Assembly (NCBI RefSeq): GCF_017654505.1
Contig: NC_054549.1
Span: forward strand, 25,814,147 to 25,878,146
Reading direction: 5' to 3'
Source of the DNA: Polyodon spathula
Lineage: Eukaryota > Chordata > Actinopteri > Acipenseriformes > Polyodontidae
Length of the DNA: 64,000 nt
The notes beneath the pieces were generated by a model, which was not told the DNA's origin, ran no database searches, and worked only from the letters and a program-made list of their open reading frames with translations. The number at the start of each line of letters is the position of its first letter. Positions within the stretch are counted from its first letter, which is position 1. Positions 46,417 to 57,849 of the stretch are shown here, piece after piece. A program made the translations under genes and the position numbers.

Positions 46417-49354
46417 ATGATAAGAAGCCACCTCTAGCTCCGAAACCAAAGATTCTTGATCAACTAACCTCTAATTTGCCTTCATCCCTGATGTCAAGAC
46501 CTTCATCTGCTTCCCGGGGACCAAAGCCTCCGATTGCTCCCAAACCAAAGTTGCTGCAGGATTCTGAAGAGAAATGTTGCTCGTATACAAACAATAACCT
46601 GAACAGGTGCACAAATGGAAAGTTACTGTGTTCTGAAGAAGAGTTCAATGAGGAAAATACATGCAGCACTCGTTCTGAGTCTGAGGGCTTCCAAATCATG
46701 GACGATGGGTACATTATGCTTCCTGACAGTGAGACTCTTACTAATGAAAGGGATGACAGTGATAATGAAGAGAGACAGTTGTTTGAGCTCTCTGCTGATG
46801 CTGAGGTGATCAATTCTACTGATAACATTGATGGAAATGGAGAGGTAGAATTGGAAGAGGCTGTTGAACCCGATCAGACTGAAGACACTGTATCATTAGA
46901 AACTGATGAAACTGCTGATGCAGAATCAACTAATAGAGTAGAGACTTGTATTGAACTTATAGAAAGTGTTGAAGCCTTGAATGATGACGGAACATCAGAC
47001 ACCGAGCACAGAGAGGAAGCTGAAGCTCTGAACTCAGGAATTGATTCACAGGATAATGATACAGGTGGCGAATCAGATCAAGATCTGGGAGAGGTTGCAG
47101 AGGATGTGGGCGATGAGGAAAACCAAAAAGATCCGATCTTAGATGACGACACATCATGTGGTATTAGTGAAGAGAACAACCCTAATCAATCTCCACCAGT
47201 TATTGAAGGATCTGGTGATTTAAATGAACAAACTGATCCTGAGAAAGAGGATCAGGAAAATATTGAAGATCTTTCAGTAAATGAGGAGTTTAACGATCAA
47301 GTTGTTGAACTGTGTGAAAATATGGTACCCCAAGAAGAAGAAACTCAGGATTATCTTGTCTTTTCTTCAAATGCTGAGAAGTTGCAGCTTGCAAAACAAA
47401 TAGATCCTTGTTCTCTGATTCTTGATCCAAATGTATTGGATGAGACTGTTACTGTAGAACCTGATCTTTCACTTTCTGTGGGAGATGATGCGGCCACCAT
47501 AGATATGGACAATGAAACCTATGTGTTGGAGGAATTTACAGAAAATGAAACTAATGATATTATGAACTTGGAGGATCAGGTAGATATGGAAAAAGCTGAA
47601 AATGTTGAGTCTTCGGATTTTCCATGTGATGTTTTCGAAGAGGAGCAAAGCTTACCTACCTTAGGAGATGACATTGTAGAAGATGACTCTACCCTGGAGG
47701 AGACTCATGCATTTATTGTTATGGAAAAGCCTTATCATGAATGTGAAGGTCTTGACCAAGAATTAGTATGTGAAAAAAAGGATGATGAGATATTTCCCAA
47801 TGACACAGAGGAAAATGTATATAGCTTAGCGGGAACAGATGATTTACCCAATGAAAGTGCTAAAGCTGTGGACTGTAGTACAGTGGAAAATATTAACAAT
47901 GTAAATACTTTACAAGATGAGGCTCTAAGCAAACTTGAAGAATTGGTTGTGGAACCAGAAGAGACAGAAACTGTGTGCACTGATGTTAATGATTACACAA
48001 TCTGCAATCAGGACCATTATGGCCTCCAAGCAGAATTATGCACCGTTACATTGCCAGAAGACTTATCAGTAGATTACCTTTTTAACAGACCAGCACTGCT
48101 GGATGACTCAGAACTTTTTGGTGATGATAATGAAGGTCTTATAGTACCCTATATGGAAGACATAGAACAGGAAAAATCAGAGGATACCATCAGTGAGGAG
48201 CATGTGTACGAAGAGGCTGGACTAGACACAGAGGGTGAAAATCTAAACTTTATTGTTGTCGATAGAAAAACTATTGTAACAAGAACAAGGTCTTATTCTG
48301 GCAAAGTGCCTGGTTATGTGCCTGAAACGGTTCCAGAGGAATCTGATTTACAAAACACCAATGAATACTGCACGGTGGCCTTGGACAAAAGCGATCAACG
48401 TCTTGGTGAAAGTGAACAACTTGACATAAACAGAGCAATGCTGTCTAAGTCGAGGCGTTTTACTTTATACCCTAGGTCATACTCGGTTGAAGGTCGTGAT
48501 ATGCCAATGTCTGTTTACAAAGAAAATGATGGAGTGGAGAACTGTGGAATGAAGAGGAACGATGATAACCTTTCCCTACCTTGTGTTATCGGGTCCTCAG
48601 GCAGTTTCTCCCAAAGAAGCTACCTTTCCTCCAGTGGGATGTCAACTCCATCCTCAGTAGTTGATATTCCACCTCCTTTTGAACTAGCTTGCATAACCAA
48701 GAAGCCGGTCACTAAAAGCTCACCATCACTCCTAATGGAGAATGAGTCTCCAGACAAACCAAAAAAGAAAAAGTTGTCATTCAAGCGTTTCTTAACACTT
48801 CGGTTCAAGAAGAAGACAGAAAATAAGGTCCATGTAGACGTTAATGTTTCTTCATCTAGATCTTCTTCTGAGTCTAGTCATCAAGGGCCTTTAAGACTCC
48901 TGGAATTGGACAGGAGAAGTCTTGGCAGCTCGCCACAAATGAAGTCCCGGTCTGGAAAAGCACGGGCATCAGACTCACCATCTACTTTTCTGTTTTACAA
49001 GGATGGCAAGAGAAAAGGGGCCCACAAAACATTCAGTAGGAGTGTATCTAGAGTGGAGTCCTTTGAGGAAAGATCAAGACCTCCTTTTATGGCCCTTCCT
49101 TTGACAAAGCCAAGATCTATTTCTTTCCCAAACGCTGATACTTCAGATTATGAGAACATTCCAGCCATGAACTCTGACTACGAGAATATTCAGATTCAAC
49201 CCAGGAGGCTGTCGAGAACAGGCACCTTTACAGAGTTCTTTGAGGATCCATGCAGAGCCCTGTCCTCTGCCAATGAGAATGATGGCTATGTAGACATGAG
49301 CAGCTTTAACGCTTTTGAAAGCAATCCTCAAACACCCGACCAGGAAACAGAAAG
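46417..49354 (+). CDS. FGD5: FGD5 coding exon 2, N-terminal half of the protein
   Basis: FGD5 is a cytoplasmic and membrane-ruffle Cdc42 GEF of endothelial cells. This 2,938-base exon follows acceptor CTTTTCCAG and ends at AAAG|GTACTG in phase 2. It carries about 978 full codons. With exon 1, residues 10-17 and 43-50 are two PPxAPKPK proline motifs that could bind SH3 domains. Residues about 75-640 are very acidic (Glu, Asp) and likely disordered. RSYSGKVPGYVPE and RSYSVEGRD follow. A basic patch, KKKKLSFKRFLTLRFKKK, is at about 785-805. Tyr 917 and Tyr 927 sit in SDYENI motifs and Tyr 963 in DGYVDM. The C-terminal block SDYENIPAMNSDYENIQI through NENDGYVDMSSFNAFES is strongly FGD5-like. The DH, PH, FYVE and second PH domains lie in exons not found here. 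The frame has no stops or frameshifts. Confidence 0.95.
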
Positions 49355-49938
49355 GTACTGTAAATTATTATGTAAGACCTGTTAGCTTTTTTCCAATTCA
49401 GGAGATTGAAAACTTCCTACGGTGGCTTTTATTTTTAAAATATACATTTGACTTTATTTATCATTTGTGATGGGCTGTCTCACCAAAGAAGTGCTTTCAA
49501 CATAAAGAGAACAAAATATGGCTAACTGTCTTTAAAGGAAAATCGTCAATAAGAACACATTAAGAAACACAAATGTTCTGTAATGAAAGATTCAGTGAAT
49601 CTGCTTGTTAGATGTTCTTTTGTCAATAAATTGATGTTTCACTTGTGACACCAGAATCTTGTTTGCAGATAATGATGCTCATACCTATCTTCGAATCACT
49701 AGCACATATTAAGAATTATTACTAAGCCTTCTAACACTAAATGAGAATTTAACATCTTAACTCAAACACTGTGTCTCAGATTACCTCTGCTAACCATATT
49801 AAGGCACTATAAACAATCATCCATTTGTTTTTCCATACATATTTCATGTACTTTTTCTTTTCTTTCAATTTTTGTAGTAATTCATGGTTTATATAATTGA
49901 TAGGTATTCTTAACCTGTTCTATAAGCTATTGAGATCA

Positions 49939-49942
<4 letters not shown>

Positions 49943-50005
<63 letters not shown>
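49943..50005. repeat. (TA)n microsatellite
   Basis: About 31 TA units in FGD5 intron 2. Confidence 0.97.
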
Positions 50006-50009
<4 letters not shown>

Positions 50010-50342
50010 CACCAAAATATTGCAGTATGGTTTTTAATAGTCAATAATTTTACTGTATACAGATTTTTATATGTATGTGTTTGAATTTGGGTTAATGTTT
50101 TTGCAATGAATTAATGAATTAATGTAGAATGTATCGTGAATAGAAGATTACTAAATAATTTATGAATTGCTGACACTTCTTGCAATACCTCTTATTCCAT
50201 ATAATTACGTATCTTTAATGAGATTGTCCTTTAGGTATGTGCAAAAGAAAAATAATAAACATTAAAAAAAAAAAAAAATTACTCCAGTATTTAAACATCT
50301 GTGATTAGTGACAAATACAGTAATTTAGTTAGATGTTTCTAT

Positions 50343-50405
50343 TCTAATAGGACATTCTAAGAATCTAATAGGATATTCTAAGGATATAATAGGATAGTCT
50401 AAGTT
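50343..50405. repeat. 21-bp tandem repeat, 3 copies
   Basis: Three imperfect units of CTAATAGGAYATTCTAAGRAT. Confidence 0.85.
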
Positions 50406-50689
50406 TCAAGTGCCACCAGTCTTGATATTTGTTTCCTGATTGCATTATCTGATCACTCGATGTCTAACCTGTGACATGCACCCTTGTCTGTGTCTCAAAA
50501 CCCTTTATGTTACATTTCTAACGACATTCCTTATCAAACCAACAGCCCATATTTTAAACTGTTCAAAGTGTTCTTTAGCGTTATGAAACTAATTGCTACC
50601 CTCTAACCTCTGGGACTCATTTCATCCTAAAGCATATACATAACCCCTTTCTACATGTCAAGCTACAGCCAACAGGTAAAGCATGAAAC

Positions 50690-50690
<1 letters not shown>

Positions 50691-50764
<74 letters not shown>
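50691..50764. repeat. (TA)n microsatellite
   Basis: About 36 TA units. Confidence 0.97.
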
Positions 50765-50768
<4 letters not shown>

Positions 50769-51887
50769 CAGTGTTCTTCTTTGGGACGTGAAGCATGGTG
50801 TTCGCTACTGTATATAAAAATTGTTATTTACTGAACCTAAGCAAAATGAGTCCAGAAACCATACTGGCTCTACAAAGAACACACAGAAACATTTTTATCT
50901 ATTGGTGTATAGCATTGGATCTTTGGAAACACTAACCCATACAACATATACAAATGTGAAATGTTTCCTTTAAAGACAGCTGGGGTTCCATTATTAATAA
51001 ACAACGTGAAGGTTTATTAGTAATTTTTTGTTGAAGTGCAAATATTGTAAAAACTTAAATATTTGACACACAGCAATAGATCTTTAGTGTTATAAACAGA
51101 CTACAGGAATCGAATTGAAAGCAGATTGTTAAAATTATTTGTACTGTATGCATCAATAAATGATAAAGCATTACAAAACAAAACACATAGCATCACGTAT
51201 CAGATATTTAAGTACAGTTAGGTTGTTTATTTTTCACTTCAACTGAAAGGAGGTTTTATTTTGACCTCATTCATGCCTCAACACTATTGTGTAAATGTTG
51301 CAATAAAGATAAAGTTGCAAACACTTTCTCAGGAGAGAGACCATTGAAATTGTGGAAACCCCTAAAACATGACTATCTGTGGGCAGAGGAAGTTTTCTGT
51401 TTTCTTTTTATGGCTTTGTTTTTATATGCGGCTGTTTCTCAAAACTGAATCACGCAGCCATTGCCTGCTGCTATTAGGATATTTGTTTACAGACCTTTAC
51501 TTGTTTTATCAAAAGCTGGAGAGCACTGTGTACAAATCTTTATTCCTGTATTATTAATGTAGCAAATTAATTTTAAACACAGTAAGAATTGTTTTGTTAT
51601 TGTCTGTCTTCTATTAATGAACCACGGTGTTGTTCCCTCATGAAACTTTATTTCCTTTCTCTGAAAATCCTATTGCCGCATACTTTTGTGAAACTGTCCT
51701 GGGAGATTTACCCAAAAGAGAGTTCAGTGGTGGGATAGTCACTTTTTTTTAAGCAATCCTCAATCCAGGATATGGGAACACAAATACCAAAGCAGATGGT
51801 GTTTAAACATTTTCTATAACAGGTGTATTCAGAATGTGTTCTCCAACTTTCTTGAAAGGAACACTAGTCTTAAAATTACTCTGAATT

Positions 51888-52203
51888 TACAGCTATGACC
51901 AAAAGTTTTTGGCCAACAGAATTAACTAATTTTGTTTCATAAAGTCGAATGAAACAGGTATAATAATGCTACGTTAACATACTGAATTGCATACCGCTTT
52001 GTTGTTTTCCATATAAATTTTTAAATCTAACATGAAATCTAATGCTGTACTACTAATATGGCTTCTGGTAGACTTTTGCGATATCATTTAGTACTTTCTT
52101 TGATTACACAATGTTAAATAAAATATTTAAATTGTGTTCATATAGTTTTTATTTTTAATCCTAAAATTCTAGGTTATGGAAAACTTTTGGCCACAGCTCC
52201 ATA
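51888..52203. mobile_element. Tc1/mariner-like MITE (family M2, copy 2)
   Basis: Left end TACAGCTATGACCAAAAGTT. The right end, reverse complemented, is TATGGAGCTGTGGCCAAAAG. The interior is the reverse complement of the M2 copy at 39669-40016. There is no coding capacity. It sits in FGD5 intron 2. Confidence 0.87.
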
Positions 52204-52664
52204 GTCTTTAGATTAGCATACTCTTGATTTTCTTATTCTATCTTCGTCAATTTTCAGTGGCAGATTTGGTGCTCGGTATGTTTATTGTTAAAGTGCCCCA
52301 TTAAAGAAGTGCCTATTAAAATGTTCTTCTGTTGAAAATCTTTTCGTTTTTGGCTTGTTGTTTTGTACTTCAGTTGAAATATGTAGATATTTCAAAGACA
52401 ATGTTGTGTAAATGAAAAGTTGCTGGTATCTAATAACTATATCCTGGTACCTAATTGCTAAACGTGTTGTAATTCAAAGTCATTGGCATTTTAACTATTT
52501 GCATTAACGTAAATAAACTAAAGTGGAGTGCCAAAATAGTCTATAATCTTTATTAAGCAAATAACAGGCAAGAAAATATAATTCAAAGCTTTTGTTAACA
52601 CTCTTAACCAGAAATGCTGTAACTCTGAGTACTGAAACCAGAAGAACCAACTGAAGAGGTGTCC

Positions 52665-52760
52665 CTTGTAAAAGTGTACCACGGAACATTTGCACAGTAA
52701 TTGTAAAGTTTTCCCTCTTGCTTTTCCCATGGTTATACTACATACACTTTTGTTAGCTAC
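52665..52760. repeat. repeat fragment shared with 62935-63030
   Basis: ATTTGCACAGTAATT and TTGCTTTTCCCATGGTTATA recur at 62948-63000 (TTTGCACAGTAATTTCCC, ATGCTTTTCCCATGGTTG). It is an interspersed repeat of unknown class. Confidence 0.5.
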
Positions 52761-53881
52761 AATTGCTTTAAGTGAGGCAGACACAATTACCAGGATTGGG
52801 GTTGGATACCATTATCACATAACTTGAATCAATATTTTGGCTTGAAACTCAGTATAACATTGCTGCATTTCTTTTTTCTTTGCTGGCAACATGTGTGAAA
52901 GTGGGGAAGAATGGGCAAAAAAAAATACAGTAAATCTGCCTGATGCCAAATCTTTCTTCATTTTTTAGGGCTTTTAGCTTTTATAATCCATGTGCATTGT
53001 ACGTGAGTAAGGCAGTAACTTGTGGCATCCATACAAATAAATGGTACTGCTGAACTATTAAGTACTTTCGAGTAGCCTTTTGGTAGCTTTCATGTAACCA
53101 TGTCAACACTGATAAAGTGGCATGAGTGCAATTCTTCATCAATAACAGTGGAAGAGCCCACTTGCATTGTCGCTTGTTACACTTGCATCGCTCTCGCTCT
53201 GTCTCTCTCGTGATCATGTGAAATACTAAGAGATTCGAAATGAAATGGAGAGCAGTCTCCATCTGGCATCATTGTTTCTTTGAATCTGTCTAAATGCACC
53301 GCTGTTGAGTGTGTTAGAGCTATGGGTGTGTAAAGTTTTCTTGGAAATACCTTGCTTGAAGGTGACACATTGATCGATCTATAGATATTGCTGCGTCAGC
53401 ATTTTTTTTTTTATCAAAGGACATGTGGCTTAGAGGTAATGCAGGTCTTTGTCACAAGGGTTATCCAGTTTATTGACTATAGCTGCTGCTATTAATAGAA
53501 TCCTTTCAAAGTCACAGTTTCTGTGGTGTGTGTTCAGTCTTCAGCTGTCTGAGGAACATCCTCCCTTTACATACACTGGGCCCTGGATTACATTTCCCTG
53601 TTCAGATTCCTATAAAGATGCTTGATTTATAGCCCTATCAATTAGCAAAATTCTAGTCAGTGTAAGTTTTGACAATACCATTTCTCTGATTGAAGCAACT
53701 ACTGAACATTATTGCAGCCTGATTTTTATAGTCCCATTAGAAAGGATTTTTTTCCCCTGATATAAAAGTATAAGAAAAAGGAAAAAACACATTAACAAAT
53801 ACATGTTATATCTATACCTTTGTGTAAGTCAGGTGGAAAGTGACCCTTAATGTTATTGAATGATCACTAAATTAAATAAAT

Positions 53882-53908
<27 letters not shown>
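53882..53908. repeat. (TG)n microsatellite
   Basis: About 13 TG units directly left of the Tc1 remnant. Confidence 0.95.
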
Positions 53909-53915
<7 letters not shown>

Positions 53916-55135
53916 CAGTGCCTATAGAAAGTCTACACTCCCTTGAACGTTTTTCACATTTTGTTGTGTCAGTGCCTTAGAGTTTCATTTATTTAAATGA
54001 GGATTTTTTTCCACTTATCTACACAACATACTCCACACTATTAAGGGGGAAAAAAGTTTTTATTGAGAAAAAAAAATTAGATATTAAAAACACAAAACTG
54101 AAAGATCATAATTGGATAAGTCTCAACCCCCGTGAGTTAATATTTGATGGAAAGAGTGCAGCAGGTTTTCCTCAAGGACTTTTCTGTACTTTGCTCCATT
54201 AATTTTCCATTCTATCCTGACAAGTGCCCCAGTCCCTGCTGATGAAAAACATTCCCATAACATAATGCTGCCACCACCATGCTTCACAATAGGGATGATG
54301 TATTTTGGGCAATGTGTTGGGTTTGTGCCAAACATAGCACTTTGCATTTAGGCCAAAAAGTCGCATTTTAGTTTCGTCAGACCACAAAACTTTGTGTTTT
54401 TTTGCATACTTCAAATGGGATTCAAGGTGGGCTTTCTTGAGTAATGGCTTCCTTCTTGCCACCCTACCATACAGGCCAGATTTGTGGAGTGCTTGGGATA
54501 TTGTTGTCACATGCACACTTTGACTCATCTTGGCCATAAAAACAAGTAGCTCTTGCAAAGTTGCCATTGGCCTCTTGGTAGCCCCTCTGATCAGTCTCCT
54601 TCTTGCCCAGTCATCCAGTTTGGAGGGACGGCCTGATCTAGGCAGAGTCTTGGTGGTGCCAACACCTTCCACTTCTTAATAATCATCTTGAACATGCTCC
54701 AAGGGATATTTAAGGCCTTTGATAGTTTTTATACCCATCCCCTGATCTGTGCCTTTCAACAACTTTGTCCCGGAGTTCTTTTGAAGGTGCCTTGGTGCTT
54801 ATCTTTGCTTTGAGATGCACTACCTAGTAAAGGGAACCTACATGAACTGCTGAATTTATCACAGGTGGAGGCCATTTAACTTGGTGTGTGATTTTGAAGG
54901 TGATTGGTTGCACCTGAGCTAATTTAGGATTGCTATTACAAGGGGGGTGGACACTTATCCAACCAAGCTTTTTTTCTACCAAAAATTCTGGAATATTTTT
55001 TCATTTGAAAGTTGAGGGGTAGGATGTGTAGATAAATGAAAAAAAAAAAAAACAATTTTAATGCATTTTAATTCCAGGCTATAAGGCAACAAAAGGTGAC
55101 AATTTTGAAAGGGGGTGTAGACTTTCTATAGGCAC

Positions 55136-55137
<2 letters not shown>
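53916..55137 (-). mobile_element. Tc1-like transposon remnant inside a microsatellite
   Basis: Terminal inverted repeats: left CAGTGCCTATAGAAAGTCTA and its reverse complement ending at 55137. The left flank is TATATA and the right flank a (TG)(TA)n array, so the element jumped into a TA-rich microsatellite. At about 1.22 kb it is shorter than the family norm, through loss of transposase sequence. The transposase runs on the minus strand. The isolated end at 14505-14540 belongs to the same family. Confidence 0.93.
54123..54690 (-). pseudogene. Tc1-like transposase fragment, second family
   Basis: On the minus strand the DNA-binding linker reads GTTKTLPRSGRPSKLDDWAR, then the start of the catalytic core KVLWSDETKMRLFG with the first catalytic Asp. 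After a frameshift at about 54340, [20 protein letters not shown] and [11 protein letters not shown] follow in another frame. The part holding the second Asp and the final Glu is missing. It is clearly a different family from the transposase at 14965-15930. Confidence 0.93.

Positions 55138-55141
<4 letters not shown>

Positions 55142-55217
<76 letters not shown>
55142..55217. repeat. (TA)n microsatellite
   Basis: About 37 TA units flanking the right end of the Tc1 remnant. Confidence 0.97.
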
Positions 55218-55218
<1 letters not shown>

Positions 55219-56477
55219 TTACTGTGGCTGTTTTCATATGAATAACTAAAGCATTCTTTTTTTGGCACTGTTAGTAGCATTATGGTATATCTGCAGCACA
55301 CATTAGGTTGTCATTCACAACTAGTCTTAACTGACCTTAAATGTGTTTGGCTGCAAGCAAGCAGTTAAAAAGTGTAGAGTTTATCAGATATTAGCCAAAT
55401 ACAACCTGGCTGTAGCAGGCTAGGAGTTTCTGATAGAAGTTAGTGTTAAATCAAGGTCATTATTGTGTTTACTATATAGAGTGTGACAGAGGTCATTACC
55501 AATGCATAAGGGTCCCCATGTTTTGTATGAGGAGCCTAATCAAGGCATTGTTGTTCTGCACTGCTTTGGCATTCCTCCAATAGAACCCAGAAGTCAATTC
55601 AGAGGTCTTTTTTCTCTCAATATTGCTAAAGATTTCATTCAGTTCATTGCAGCATTCTTCAAGAAAGAAAGTCATTTTGTAATAAGACATATGCAGCTGC
55701 TTTTGTCCAATATAACCTAATCCCCTTCTGATAATAAAACTAATCTATTGACTCATCATTCAGCAACTGAAATGCCTTGAGGAAAGAACATATTATTCTT
55801 CCAGACAAGTCAAAAACAACTGATAAATTTAATTTAATGACCTCAAGTAGGCTGCTTAAACAAAAACCTTCTCTTAAAAATGAATATGAAATAGCCCTCA
55901 GATTAGCTCTTGCTAGCTTTAAAAATGACCTAATGTTGTTTATGTGATCATTTACTGTTGTGCCTAAAGGAAAGCCTAACTCTTGTAATAGCAATAATAA
56001 ATGGGCTATGTTTTGTGCTAGTTTAAATGCATGAGATCTTTTTCTGGGTTGCAGTTGGTGTTATGCCTTTCGGTAAAAAAAAACAAAAAAACATGGTATC
56101 TAAATTGGAGCATACGTTTATTTTCACAGAGGGGGCTAATGTGAAAGTCATGTGTTTTAACAGCTAAAAAAAAAAAAAAAGGTCATCCAGTCTGTGAATC
56201 CCATTTCTCTCTCAGGATCTGCATTATAGCAGCTAAACTGAGCCATTTCCTAGACATCTGCGGACAGTATCATCAACTTACACCATAAACCTAGGTTTAG
56301 CAGCCCTGTTCTCCAGTGGAACTGTATGTTATTTGTAATTGGAAGTAGCTCCGTCATTCGACTTCTCATTTGTGAAAAATTGGTATAGAATTTAAAAAAT
56401 TCATAAAGATCATTTCACATCTAGCCTGCCATGTTCCTTTCTGTTATATTAGGGTACAAAGCATTTCCCACAGTGTG
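55218..56477. other. intronic sequence, nothing recognised
   Basis: No exon, hairpin or transposon was identified. Two short A-runs occur near 56080 and 56167. Confidence 0.35.
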
Positions 56478-56610
56478 ACGTTTGAGTGGCTTGCCTGGTG
56501 AAAGCGTGGCATGGTGTGCCGGGTGAGTCATACGGTCAGGGAAGCTCAAGCTCATGTCCTGGCGGTACAGAATTGACGATCTTCACTGGGGATTCCAGAT
56601 GTTTCCATGT
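56478..56610 (+). mobile_element. unrecognised SINE-like family S1, copy 3 (partial)
   Basis: GAGTGGCTTGCCTGGTGAAAG aligns with the head of 23670-23985 (AAGTGGCTCGTCTGGTAAAA). GGGTGAGTCATAC and CTCATGTCCTGGCGGTAC follow in the same order. Similarity fades after about 56605, so the copy is 3'-truncated or too diverged. Confidence 0.6.
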
Positions 56611-57099
56611 TTGCTCTGATCAATGTACTCTTAATAAACAGTCACATCTTTTACTAATTCTAATATATTACAAATTATATAATAATGGCTCACTTCCCTT
56701 ATATGCTCCAAAACGTTTACAGATAGCTATAACATAGTTGTGTTTTGGGTTAAAAAAAAAAAAAAAGGAAAAAATTCAACTGAGCGTTTAAGTGAGTGAT
56801 TTTTATAAATTCTTCCCTATATAGTCACACAAAGCGGCATACTGTACACTATTTACTGACCTACATGGGGCTACAGCTCTAAATTCGCCTGCTTCCAGAG
56901 TGGTTTACTTTGCTTGTTATATCCATGGTTGCTTAGATATAATGTAGAGATACATAACCATTTGTAAGTTTTTCAGCGGTATTTAACACACAGCTTTTAT
57001 AAGCAAGAATACAGAAATACAGTACCATTGAATATGTTGTTGCGATGTGTATTGTGTGATCATACGCAATGTGAAGTATCAGTCCTGTTTTTTCTTCTC

Positions 57100-57390
57100 A
57101 AGCTCTAAGCTAGTTTCACCATTGCTCTCCTAAGCCCTTAAAGTCGCTCTCTTAATTAATCCAGTCAATTACCCGACTGCAAGAGCGCACTTTATTAGCT
57201 TTTTAAGGGCTGACACTGGCAAAACAGTGACTGCTTTTTTAAGTGCAAGCTCTCATCCATTTCGTCTAATTGCTTCATTAGGACATAATTAATTGGTATT
57301 TCAGACTGAGGCAGCAGTATGAAAGACCCCTGCTTATTAACTCCCACCAGCGCAGTCAGTAAGACTATGGCCTTGTATCATAATTAGGAG
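57100..57390. other. possible conserved non-coding element in FGD5 intron
   Basis: Low repeat content and several homeodomain-like cores (TTAATTAAT, CTAATTGC, ATAATTAATTGG, CATAATTAGG) mark this out from its neighbours. It has no frame with coding character. This is a pattern-based guess. Confidence 0.25.
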
Positions 57391-57462
57391 CAGTGGTGAC
57401 ACACACGCTTACAATACAGTGTGTGTCTGTATTTAACACATTCCTTTCCTTTTTAGACACAA

Positions 57463-57849
57463 CTGTAATACAAATTTGTTAGAACATCCCATTGCTTCTG
57501 TTGTTTCGATGTGTTGTACCTATGAAATCAAACCACAGTAACTGAACTTCTTGGAAAGTTTTTAAAATAGACAAACTAGTGATTGTTTAATGTCATTGAT
57601 TACGTAACAACAGTAAGAGAAAAGGAACACATAGCCACAAATTGTAAACTACATGAGACTTTTTAAAAGTTGTTTAGAGGCCTAATTAAAGCATAAAGTG
57701 GTCTAGTATTTATACACGAGTGCCTTTTGTTTCTATATCATTGACTGAAAATTGAAATTCTCACACCATGAGGTTTTCGTGCTGGTGCAGTTGGTATATA
57801 TATAAGATATAAGTGGCACAACTTGAGGTGTTATGTATACACTACTGTA
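57463..57849. mobile_element. MITE family M1, copy 2 (reverse orientation)
   Basis: The left part, GTTAGAACATCCCATTGCTT then CTGTTGTTT, is the reverse complement of the right end of the M1 copy at 11348-11641. The right part, ACTTGAGGTGTTATGTATAC then ACTACTGTA, is the reverse complement of its left end. It is longer than copy 1 by about 90 bases through an internal insertion. Confidence 0.8.

Noticed and set aside
46460..46828. 122-codon minus-strand frame, Ser/Leu-rich
   Set aside because: It is a shadow of the acidic FGD5 exon. Ser/Leu richness on the opposite strand follows from Glu/Asp codons on the sense strand.
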